From Isotricha intestinalis (taxonomy: Eukaryota; Ciliophora; Litostomatea; Vestibuliferida; Isotrichidae): a DNA stretch of 27,354 bases. Below are positions 17,529 to 25,267 of the stretch, one piece after another (the first letter of the stretch is position 1; every line of letters begins with the position of its first letter). The position numbers were made by a program, and so were the translations under genes. A model generated the notes under the pieces. That model did no database searches. It worked only from the letters and a program-made list of their open reading frames with translations, and had not been told where the DNA came from. Where the stretch lies: positions 1 to 27,354 of the forward strand of contig JAJJLU010000044.1 of NCBI GenBank assembly GCA_023807065.1, read 5' to 3'.

Positions 17529-17965
17529 AAAATTAGGCTCATTTGGAATTCATAAAGATTCATAAAATACAAAAAATGAGATATATATATATTAAAGCAA
17601 ATAAAAATAACAATGAATAAAAGATAAAGGTAAAAAAATTCATTAAAGGAAAAAAGATTATGTGCATCATTATCCTATAAAAATATAATAGAATACAAAG
17701 AAAGACGAAAATTTAAAAGATATTAAATATTATAATGAAATATTTAGATGATATATCAATAAAAATAAATAATATAATAGAAAGAATATGATATATAAAA
17801 AACAATTTGATTTGGATTTATAAATTATTAGAAGGGATCAATCGTTATTATGCTACTCCTGAAATTTGAACACATCAAAATTGATATATGGAGTGATAGA
17901 TGCATAATATGAAATTTCTTTGTAAATTCCTTTAATAGGAACAATTATGAAAAATTATAATAAAA
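17529..17965 (+). pseudogene. Ruined protein-kinase gene
   Basis: Several kinase landmarks survive in the right order on the plus strand, but in different frames and broken by stops. They are KLGSFGIHKD (glycine loop) at 17529-17558, YKNIIEYKE (the 'HPNII' region) near 17680-17705, YKLLEGI near 17818-17840, and then directly RYYATPEI (activation-segment TRYxxPE) near 17842-17866. These are followed by DIWSDRCIIYEIS (subdomain IX, DxWSxGCIxxE) near 17882-17922 in shifted frames. The HRD and DFG block that should lie between EGI and RYYATPEI is absent, so an internal deletion has removed the catalytic centre. It cannot encode an active kinase. It lies just beyond the 3' end of the intact AMPK-like gene but is on the opposite strand, and its TRYYATPEI points to a different kinase group. 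Confidence 0.65.
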
Positions 17966-18057
17966 ATATTAAAATAATTATAACTTAAAAATCTATTTAT
18001 TCCAAATCTTTAATAAGTAAAAAACCCTAAAATTTAGATTTATTATATAATTAAATA

Positions 18058-19699
18058 TTATTTCAAAACAATCAAATTAGCACTTTGTATAGTAGATAAG
18101 AAATTACTAGAAAACTCCAAAAATTCCATTATTCCCCCACTTAATTTATGTAAATCAATTAAATATTCATCTTTTTCTTTAGGATCAACATTACCAAAAA
18201 TTTGAATTAAAACATTTAAAGCATTAGGATTAATTTCCTTTTCACTATCACTTCTTTTTTTTCTGCATTTTATTTTATAAGAACTTGAAATAATTTTCCA
18301 TTCATAACCATTTTTTTCTAAACATTTTAATATTTCATGAGCTAAAAAATAAGGATCTTTTTTACAAATAATACCAACTCTCCAAAGTTCATCTCCTTTC
18401 TTTTTTACTTGATGAATATCTTGTATATTATCTTGAGTTATATTTTCCATATTTTTTTGCTGGAATTTTTCTTTTAACTTTTGAAGAACATTTTCTGTTT
18501 TTTCAGTCATTTGAATTCTTTTAAAGAAATTCACATCATCTATATTTTATTAAAGTATAATTGTAATTTAATTTTATTTAATATTATATTCTTACTTTTT
18601 AATGTTGTTGTTCTTTCTTTTGTTAATCTTTCATTTTTTTTTGTTTCTAAAAATTCATAAATAACACAAAATTCTTTTTTTTCTCTATTTATAATAGCTT
18701 GTTTAATTTGATCATCATTATAACCTTCAAAATTAATTTTTTCCAATTTCTTCATTTCTTCAATAATTTCCATATCAACGTTGTTTCTACTTCCATAAAT
18801 AAATTTATAATTATCAATAATTTGATATAAGCTTAACTTATTATTAAACCATTTATGTTGTTTAATTTCAGGTATACTAATCCTATTAATAGGTTCTTTT
18901 TGTAACATTCTAAAAATTAAATCTTTAGCAGGTTCACTTAAAATTTGTGGAATAATATATTTACATTCTCTAATTTTTTGATATAATTTAGGAATTTGTT
19001 TTTCATCAAAAGGAAGAGATCCAGTTAATAATGTATATAATATAACTCCACAAGACCAAATATCAATAGAAGCCCCATTATAAAATTTACCATTAATTAA
19101 TTCAGGAGCAGCATAATTTGGTGAACCACATGAAGAATATAGAAATATACCATCTCTCATTATATTACTTAAACCAAAATCTGCTATTTTAACATTATTA
19201 TTTTCATCTAATAATATATTTTCTGGTTTTAAATCTCTATGTGATACTTGATGAGTATGTAAATATTCTACTCCAAATATTATTTGTTGGAATAAACGCC
19301 TTGCTTCGTTTTCATTTAACTATATTATTATATTAATTCTTTTTTTATTTTACTTTTCCACGACATATCATATCAAATAATTCACCTCCTGATGCATATT
19401 CCATTATTAATATTATTTCTGATGATGTTTCTATTACTTCATATAATCTTATTATATTTGGATGACGGAAATATTTGTTTAAACGAATTTCTCTTTTTAC
19501 TTTATCTTCTACTTCTTTGTCTTTTATTCCTGATTTTTGAAGAATTTTTGCTGCTACTTTTTGATTTATTATTTCTTGGACTCCAACTATAATTTTATAT
19601 TTTATATGTTATATTTTAAAATTTACGTTTGACTTTAGCAAAGGAACCTTCTCCTAATGTTCTGAAAAAACGATAATTTCCAACTTTATTCGCTTTCAT
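18058..19699 (-). CDS. AMPK/SNF1 catalytic alpha subunit, four exons
   Basis: Joining exons 19699-19627, 19586-19354, 19319-18596 and 18539-18058 gives one 503-residue frame. All three introns start GT and end AG. The protein has the glycine loop GEGSFAKV (16-23), K38, HRDLKPEN (129-136) and DFG (149-151). The activation segment LYSSCGSPNYAAPE matches AMPK LRTSCGSPNYAAPE, except that Ser (S164) replaces the activating Thr172. After the kinase domain, FEGYNDDQIKQAI..REKKEFCVIYEFL resembles the UBA-like autoinhibitory domain. The last exon (DELWRVGI...YEWKIISSSYKIKCRKKR...MEFLEFSSNFLSTIQ) matches the alpha C-terminal domain that binds the beta subunit. This is the energy-sensing kinase of eukaryotes. 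Without splicing, the frame would stop after exon 3 and lose that domain. Confidence 0.94.
18540..18595 (-). other. Intron 3 of the AMPK-like gene (56 nt)
   Basis: It begins GTAAGA and ends ATAG on the minus strand. Removal joins ...TTLKN to DVNFFKRIQ in frame and connects the kinase/autoinhibitory part to the C-terminal domain. The junction codon is split after its first base. Confidence 0.85.
19320..19353 (-). other. Intron 2 of the AMPK-like gene (34 nt)
   Basis: It begins GTAAAA and ends ATAG on the minus strand. It falls exactly between codons, joining ...MICRGK to LNENEARR, which restores the hinge and alpha-E region of the kinase. Retention would shift the frame (34 is not a multiple of 3). 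Confidence 0.92.
19587..19626 (-). other. Intron 1 of the AMPK-like gene (40 nt)
   Basis: It begins GTAAAT and ends ATAG on the minus strand. It splits a Leu codon after its first base, joining GSFAKVK to LGVQEIINQKVAAK across the glycine loop and the ATP-binding lysine. Retention would shift the frame. Confidence 0.9.
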
Positions 19700-19868
19700 T
19701 ATTTGATTTATTATTTTTATAAAATGTTATTTTAAAATATTTATTATATTTTAATTAATTTAATGAAATAAAGAATGTAAATATAAGAAAAATAAGAAAT
19801 TAAATAAAAGAGATATAATATATTAAAACAATTATTTTTTAAATATTTATTTTAGAAAAACTTTATTC

Positions 19869-20975
19869 TTATTTAGAAAAATAAACTCTTTGATAATATT
19901 GTCCATTAGAATCATTAAATAAATTTCTTTGTTCTTCACTATAAATTTTATAATCAACACTTATCCCCAATTTATTATTACCATCTAAAAGACTTTTAAT
20001 TTTATCAAAGGATTTTTCAGTAAAATTATTTTGAATAAAATTAAAAGCAATTAAAGTACTATTTTTAACTCTATAATTTTTACCATCAATTTCTTTCATT
20101 TCATCTAAATGAGGGACTTCTAATTCAGGTTTTTTACTTGCTTTTAGTTTCATATTCTTATTTATTATATCTTGTCTTTCTTTTGCTAATTTACCATATT
20201 CTTCAACTTCTTCTTGAGTCATTAAAAAAATACCATAATTTTCTTTTATTAAATCTAAACTTTCATCAGTTAAATGATTTCTTCCAAAATTAATATCTTC
20301 TAACTTATTATTTATTTCTATCATTTCACAAAATACTTTTATACATTCATTTGTTAAATTATTTCTAAATAAATTTAATATTTTAATATTATTATTTGGA
20401 TTTTTTAACTCTTCAAATATTTTAATTGCCATTTCATCACCTATTAAATCTCCTCTTAAACACAAAGCTTCTAATTTACTTGGTTCTCTTGTTATAAAGG
20501 ATAATATTAATTCTTGTGATTTTTTAATATCATTTAATATCTTTTCATCTACAACTGACTTTAAATCACTTATTGAATAATCTTTATCATCAATTACAAT
20601 TTTATCATTCCATTCATAAATTATTGTATTAATAGAATTTTCTTTTGTAAATAAGCAATCAATCATAAATTCAAGATTAGTTAAATTAAATTTATTCGAA
20701 GAAAAACGAAGAGAAGTCACTTTAGAAGAAGGTAATAAATAATATAATATTTTTATTGTATTTATGTCAACTAAAACATTTTGAAAAGAAATAACTGTTG
20801 GAGTATTTCCTTGAGTTGCTTTTATTGCTGGATGAGCACCTATTCCTATTTGATCATAAAAATATAATCCATCTTCATAAAATTTTCCCTTTTTTTTATA
20901 ATTTTGAAACATTTCTTCTGTTAAATCATATTTTTCACATATTTCATAACACCAAAATTTTTTGCTTTTTAGCAT
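19869..20975 (-). CDS. Leucine-rich-repeat protein
   Basis: A 368-residue soluble protein. Irregular leucine-rich repeats of the ribonuclease-inhibitor type are visible: VTSLRFSSNKFNLTNLEFM (about 85-103), LEALCLRGDLIGDEMAIKIF (about 168-187), IKILNLFRNNLTNECIKVF (about 198-216) and LEDINFGRNHLTDESLDLI (about 226-244). A further unit, LIAFNFIQNNFTEKSFDKI, occurs after a charged helical insertion (about 253-310). Such repeats mediate protein binding. The N-terminal about 65 residues (MLKSKKFWCYEICEKYDL) are not a recognised domain. It lies head-to-tail upstream of the AMPK-like gene on the same strand, with a 169-base gap. It is intronless and has a TAA stop. The partner and role are unknown. 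Confidence 0.87.
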   Translation of the reverse strand: MLKSKKFWCYEICEKYDLTEEMFQNYKKKGKFYEDGLYFYDQIGIGAHPAIKATQGNTPTVISFQNVLVDINTIKILYYLLPSSKVTSLRFSSNKFNLTNLEFMIDCLFTKENSINTIIYEWNDKIVIDDKDYSISDLKSVVDEKILNDIKKSQELILSFITREPSKLEALCLRGDLIGDEMAIKIFEELKNPNNNIKILNLFRNNLTNECIKVFCEMIEINNKLEDINFGRNHLTDESLDLIKENYGIFLMTQEEVEEYGKLAKERQDIINKNMKLKASKKPELEVPHLDEMKEIDGKNYRVKNSTLIAFNFIQNNFTEKSFDKIKSLLDGNNKLGISVDYKIYSEEQRNLFNDSNGQYYQRVYFSK

Positions 20976-21547
20976 TTTAAAAAAAAATAATTTAATTAAT
21001 ATTATAATTTCAAACTAAAATTTAATGAAAATAAAAATTAAAAAAAGGACATTTCGAATCTAAAATCGAAATTCCAATTAAAAAACTAAAAAAACCAAAA
21101 TAAGTTTTAAATAAACCAAAATTAACAATATTATAATTAAGATAAATTCCCATTAACTAAAGAACAATAGTCTTCGACTTTTCTGGGAATTAACTAAGAG
21201 TTTCTTGAAAAAAAAAATAATTTTTCTCTCATTTTCTCCCTTTAAAATATGTCTAGCATATAGTTTTTTTGGAACATTTGTTTTGAAACAGTTTATTTTT
21301 GAATTTTTATTGATTACTTTTTTTTCATTCAAAAAAATAAAAATAATAAAATAAATAAAAAATGATAAACATAATGTCAAAAGAGTTAAAAAAAAAATAA
21401 ATTCAATATAAAATTATTCATTTTTACCTTATCATTACGTCATCATTCCTGTTTCTTATTAATTATTGTTAATTGTAGGAAATAGATTAAATTATTATTT
21501 TAAATTGATATTAAAGAAGGATATTTAAATATTTTAAAAAAAATAAA
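20976..21547. other. Spacer between divergent genes with a dubious relic frame
   Basis: This region is mainly A/T tracts. On the minus strand at 21153-21380 a 75-codon frame lacks any in-frame ATG. Its later part (NVPKKLYARHILKGENERKI) looks somewhat protein-like, so it may be an exon fragment or relic, but support is weak. A small stem-loop at 21051-21072 is listed separately. The remainder presumably holds both promoters. Confidence 0.45.
21051..21072. repeat. Inverted repeat ATTTCGA / TCGAAAT
   Basis: Perfect 7-base arms flank an 8-base loop. CG-containing words are rare in this DNA, so a perfect match including TCGA on both arms is slightly more notable than the common A/T palindromes. 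It could be a protein-binding site or an RNA hairpin upstream of the LRR gene. No function is shown. Confidence 0.5.
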
Positions 21548-21751
21548 ATGAGTGATTCAACTACATTCAAATCAATTACGACTCAATCTTCACATCCAAA
21601 TATCGAAAACATAAATGACGAAAAATCATTAATTCAACAAATTAGTGAACCAGATGAAAAACCTTGTATTTTTCGGGAAGAATTTAGTTCAAGTAGCGAA
21701 GATGAAAATGAATCCCAAAATATTTATGATTCAGACTCAGAAGTTAAGTGA
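21548..21751 (+). CDS. Small acidic Ser/Glu-rich protein
   Basis: A 67-residue protein starting at an ATG after an A-rich leader and ending with TGA. The first half is polar (MSDSTTFKSITTQSS). The second half is strongly acidic, with Ser/Glu/Asp clusters (FSSSSEDENESQ, YDSDSE) that look like casein-kinase-2 sites. CIFREEF in the middle is the only hydrophobic patch. Codon variety (CCT, TGT, CGG, GAA, TCC) is richer than in the surrounding DNA, which supports real coding. A possible 14-base GT...AG intron overlaps the stop (GTGAATTTATATAG) and would change the last codons to N-F-H-L, but it is far shorter than the verified introns. Family unknown. Confidence 0.6.
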   Translation: MSDSTTFKSITTQSSHPNIENINDEKSLIQQISEPDEKPCIFREEFSSSSEDENESQNIYDSDSEVK

Positions 21752-22119
21752 ATTTATATAGCTTTCATCTTTAATGAAAAAGGAAAATTATTAATTTTGG
21801 AGTTTTTGTAATTTTGATCTTTTATTAGTATATGTTTTAAATATATTTTTTTCACATTTATTCTTTTATTGATTTAAATATTAATAATATCTCTTTTCAA
21901 AAATTTAAGTTTTATACTTTTCTTTTATCACTGTTTGTTAAAAGAAAGAATGAAAAAATCCTATTTTTTCCCCTATATTTCATGAATCAATTAAATTTTT
22001 TTTTTTAAATTAAAAGGAGTCCCATTTAAATAAAAAATAAATACCATTTTTAATATACAATTGAGATAAAAAATTAAATAACTTTACTAGTAAATCAAAA
22101 ATAAAATTATATATTAAGG
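21752..22119. other. AT-rich spacer, nothing recognised
   Basis: This holds the 3' region of the small acidic gene and A/T tracts with a few C-rich specks (TTTCCCC near 21970, GGAGTCCC near 22016). No open frame, repeat or RNA gene is evident on either strand. Confidence 0.5.
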
Positions 22120-23112
22120 TATAGAAAAAATTAAAAAAACCAATAGAAAGATATAGAATAAAGAATTATAAATGATGCTATATATAATGAAAAATCTCAT
22201 TTTATTGAAACTTTGAAGGAATATTTTATATAAGAAGATAAAATAATTTTTGAATACAGAGAATAAAATTTATAAAAAATTTTAATTTTTTAAAATATTC
22301 TAAAATGTTTAGAAGCAAAATATAAGTATAAAATATTAAAAGAAAACAAAAAAAAGAATAAGCAATTATAATATTATAATGAAGATAAATTAAATAAATA
22401 TTATAAATTCCTTAAATAATAATATAAAAAGTGATTTTGGAGTTAAAGAATTAATTACTAAAATAAACAATTTTGGAAAACAACTTAAATGCTCAAGAAA
22501 AAAATATTAATAAATTAAATAATAAAACAAATAAAAAAAAGAAAATAAAAAACCAAAAAATTCAAATTATTGAAAAGGAATAAATAAAATAATCTTAATT
22601 AAAAAAGCAAAAATTAAAAAAAAATATTAAAAATAATTATTTCAATTTAGAGATTTAAATAAGTCAGACAAAATTATTCGATCAACGAACCTTTCATAAT
22701 TCCAAGTTTTTTAAAAGAAAACATTTTTAAAATAATTATTTAAAAAAATAAATAATTATCTAAGTCCAAATATAAGCATAAATCACAGTATAAATAATCA
22801 CAACAAACAAACAAGATTCTCCTTATATAAAGGGAAATAAAAATCAGAATAAAAAAGATAATAAAATCATTTTTCTGTAAATTCTTTTGTTATTTATTCC
22901 AAATGAAAATTCTAACTCAAAAAACATTGCAAATAATTTTAATATTATTAACTATTTTCAATAAGGTTCAACTCAAATTAATATTATTTTTAATTAAAGA
23001 TGATTTATTAAGGATTTAAATTTAATAAAAATTCTGATGTTTATAGTCCAAAAATTCAAAATAGAATATCTCATTCTCCATTCAATATTTATAATAATAA
23101 TATTTACAAAAA
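22120..23112 (+). pseudogene. Large decayed gene: coiled coil plus Asn/Ser-rich tail
   Basis: Protein-like fragments follow each other on the plus strand. Near 22160-22215 is RIINDAIYNEKSHFIETLKEYF, with KCLEAKYKYKILKENKKKNKQ near 22303-22367, all in one frame. IINSLNNNIKSDFGVKELITKINNFGKQL (22400-22487) follows in the second frame. ENNLNAQEKNINKLNN and NQKIQIIEKE (22480-22580) are in the third. Later come NNYLSPNISINHSINN (22755-22802), IPNENSNSKNIANNFNIINYF (22896-22961), and a 34-codon run GFKFNKNSDVYSPKIQNRISHSPFN...YKK ending with TAA at 23112. Stops are nearly all TAA. The order, coiled coil then disordered tail, resembles the low-complexity proteins elsewhere in the window. Multiple frameshifts make a functional gene unlikely. 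Confidence 0.5.
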
Positions 23113-23220
23113 ATAAATAAATAAAAACAATTAAAAATTTTAAATTTATTTTAAATATATTTTAAATTCATAAAAATTGAATAGAAAAAAATTAAAAGAT
23201 TTTTAAAAAAAAATCGGAAA

Positions 23221-23511
23221 ATATCATAATTTAAGGAAAAAATAATCCTACAATTTATTTTACTTTTGGATTGAATAAATTATAAGAATGTTCAGTCAAT
23301 AGTCTAATTTGAATTATCTAGTTTGACTTTAAACTTCCTGAAATTAAATTTCAAATCTTTTAAAATTATTATTTGAAACTAATTCAAAGACATTCTTGAT
23401 GATATAAAAGAAATAATTAATAAGTTGGAAATATATATTTTTGTAAATTCTTGTAAATTAATTATAAAATACATTAAAGAAGTAGTTAATGAAGAAAAAT
23501 ATGTATTTTAA
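23221..23511 (+). pseudogene. Decayed gene fragment ending KEVVNEEKYVF
   Basis: In a single frame from 23221 to 23511, coding-like sequence runs with only five stops. It ends in a clean 37-codon run, IKEIINKLEIYIFVNSCKLIIKYIKEVVNEEKYVF, then TAA at 23509-23511. The alternating hydrophobic and charged residues suggest a helical protein end. It may belong to the relic just upstream or be a separate gene fragment. The rest of the gap to 23683 is A/T tracts. Confidence 0.38.
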
Positions 23512-23683
23512 ACATCTATTTATTTATATAATAAGTTTATTTTTTTAATATAAATATTATATTATTTATTTCAAAAATTATATATTTTTATAACTTATAT
23601 TATAATATTGAGATTTCATTTATTGAATTATTTCAAATCTAATTTGATATAAATATAAATTAATTTATTGAAATTTAATTCTA

Positions 23684-24079
23684 ATGGAAAATGATATTGA
23701 AATTCTTAAAAAATATGTAAAAAAATATTGTGAATCTATTCATTCCCAAAATGAAAATGATTTTAAGAGTTTATGGTCTAAAAAACAAGAATGTATCTTA
23801 ATTTCAATAGGAAACATTTTTAAAGGAGTAGATTCGATCTACAAAGATTTTTTAATTGGTCTAGTTCAAAAGGCTTATACAAAAATTGACTTAATTCCAG
23901 ATGATGTTGATGTTAATATAAATAGTGATGATTTGGCTATTGTTGTGTTTCAATATCATACAGATTGTATACTTAGACAAAATGGAGAAAAATTTGGAAT
24001 CAAAGGAGTAGAAACCCAAGTTTTTATTAAAGAAGATAATCAATGGAAATTAAAGCATATACATTATTCTAAAGTTTAA
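23684..24079 (+). CDS. SnoaL/NTF2-like small protein
   Basis: A 131-residue protein with the alpha+beta cone pattern of the NTF2-like/SnoaL superfamily. An N-terminal helix (EILKKYVKKYCESIHSQNENDFKSLW) is followed by an IFKGVDSIYKDFL helix, then beta strands VDVNINSDDLAIVVFQYHTDC, FGIKGVETQVFIKED and WKLKHIHYSKV. The GVETQV..KED..WK..HIHYS ending is typical of SnoaL-like (DUF4440-type) proteins, which bind or act on small molecules, or dimerise as accessory domains. Single-domain members like this are about 120-140 residues, so the gene looks complete. Substrate unknown. It is isolated between long spacers containing gene debris. TAA stop, no intron. Confidence 0.85.
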   Translation: MENDIEILKKYVKKYCESIHSQNENDFKSLWSKKQECILISIGNIFKGVDSIYKDFLIGLVQKAYTKIDLIPDDVDVNINSDDLAIVVFQYHTDCILRQNGEKFGIKGVETQVFIKEDNQWKLKHIHYSKV

Positions 24080-25267
24080 TTAAAAAATTTATATTATTCT
24101 TTTTAAATTGAAATTTTTTTTAATCATTAATTATCTATCAATTACATCAATTATTCTTCCTTATTAAATGAATATGAAATAAGATTGAGTTTAATTATTT
24201 CCCTTTAAATTATTATAAAATATAATATATTCATATTTTTCATTAATTTAAATCTTACAATATTTCTCATCCAAAAAATTAAATCTCAATTCTTATAATT
24301 TTTTGAATATTAAAATAAATGAATATAATTTTTTAATTTTTTTTAATTAATTATATTTAACATTCAATGAATCATTTTTTTTATGAATATCGAGTTTATA
24401 CATTGAAAAAATATATTTTCTTTTGAAAATGAAATTTTTCAAATAAAGTTTTTAAGACTTTTTAATTGTTTTTAAATTAAATATAAATGCTTGAATAAGT
24501 ATTTTAATTTAATTATCTTTTGAATGATGGTTTTGACAATCCACACATCAATTAATTTATCAGATTTGTATTAACATCAATTGTCAATTTACAAAAAACA
24601 AAAATCATTAATATTGATAGAAATGAACGTCAATATATAAATAATTCTATTTATTAATTTCATTTAATAAAATCTAGTTTTAATATATAAATATTCTCAA
24701 ACTTTTCTCTTTCATTTAGTTAAAACTATATTAATTCTTTTTCTATTTAATAAAAATTATTTTTTAATATTTCTTATAATTCAAAAAACTAATAATTACT
24801 TAATTCTTTTTAAAAAAATATGATAAAAACTTAAAGGTATAATATATATAATATATTTAAAATGGTTTAGTAGGTTTTTTACGCTCTTTTGAGTGTGACA
24901 ATTATTGAAAAATTGGATAATATTTTTGAAAACATTTTTTAATATTCAAGGATTGGATAATTTGATACTAGAATTATAATTTTAATCATATTTACTATTG
25001 AATTTATATTCTGTTTAATTATTGAAAGAATAAAAAACAGATGTTTTACTATATTCAAAAAATAAAATCATATTTGATATGATTAAAAATGATTTTGTAA
25101 TTTTTGTCGAAGGCCTTATGAAAAATATTAAAATTATTAATATATATTTGAACAATTTTTTTTTAAGTAATAAAATGTTAAATATAATCAAGTTAAATTT
25201 AAAATAATCAATTTTTTAATTTAATGAATATGAATATTATTTTCAAATAATACACAAAAAAAAATAA
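24080..25267. other. Long AT-rich spacer (1.2 kb)
   Basis: No intact gene, tRNA or repeat was found. A small hairpin (ACGCTC-TTTT-GAGTGT) lies at about 24881-24896. The last part, 24862-25065, holds a coding-like relic listed separately. The rest is A/T tracts, and the end presumably includes the promoter of the 628-residue gene. Confidence 0.5.
24862..25065 (+). pseudogene. Possible relic of a small membrane protein gene
   Basis: From an ATG at 24862 one frame runs 67 codons to the TAA at 25063-25065, with four in-frame stops (TAG, TAG, TAA, TAA). Between the stops it reads VFYALLSVTIIEKLDNIFENIF and FDTRIIILIIFTIEFIFCLIIERIKNRC, a plausible helix plus membrane span with Arg, Cys and Thr that are uncommon in random AT-rich DNA. 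No family recognised. Chance remains possible. Confidence 0.28.

Noticed and set aside
19392..19592. A Leu/Phe-rich plus-strand frame within the AMPK-like gene.
   Set aside because: It lies antisense to exon 2 of the kinase, which encodes a conserved N-lobe.
21153..21380. A 75-codon minus-strand frame with an N-terminal hydrophobic run, as a small membrane protein.
   Set aside because: It has no in-frame ATG and the hydrophobic part is plain T-rich DNA. It is kept only as a possible relic within the spacer entry.
24881..24896. The ACGCTC-TTTT-GAGTGT hairpin as part of a tRNA or a bacterial-type terminator.
   Set aside because: No cloverleaf arms or TTCGA loop surround it, and intrinsic terminators do not apply to this nuclear DNA. 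It lies inside a coding-like relic.
12755..25065. Reading TAA/TAG as glutamine makes several intergenic blocks look like continuous Q-rich proteins, suggesting a second (ciliate-type) genetic code.
   Set aside because: TAA is the commonest stop triplet in AT-rich DNA, so removing stops opens any frame. The blocks also need frameshifts, and the intact genes here end at TAA, TAG and TGA. Decay of CAA to TAA explains the pattern.
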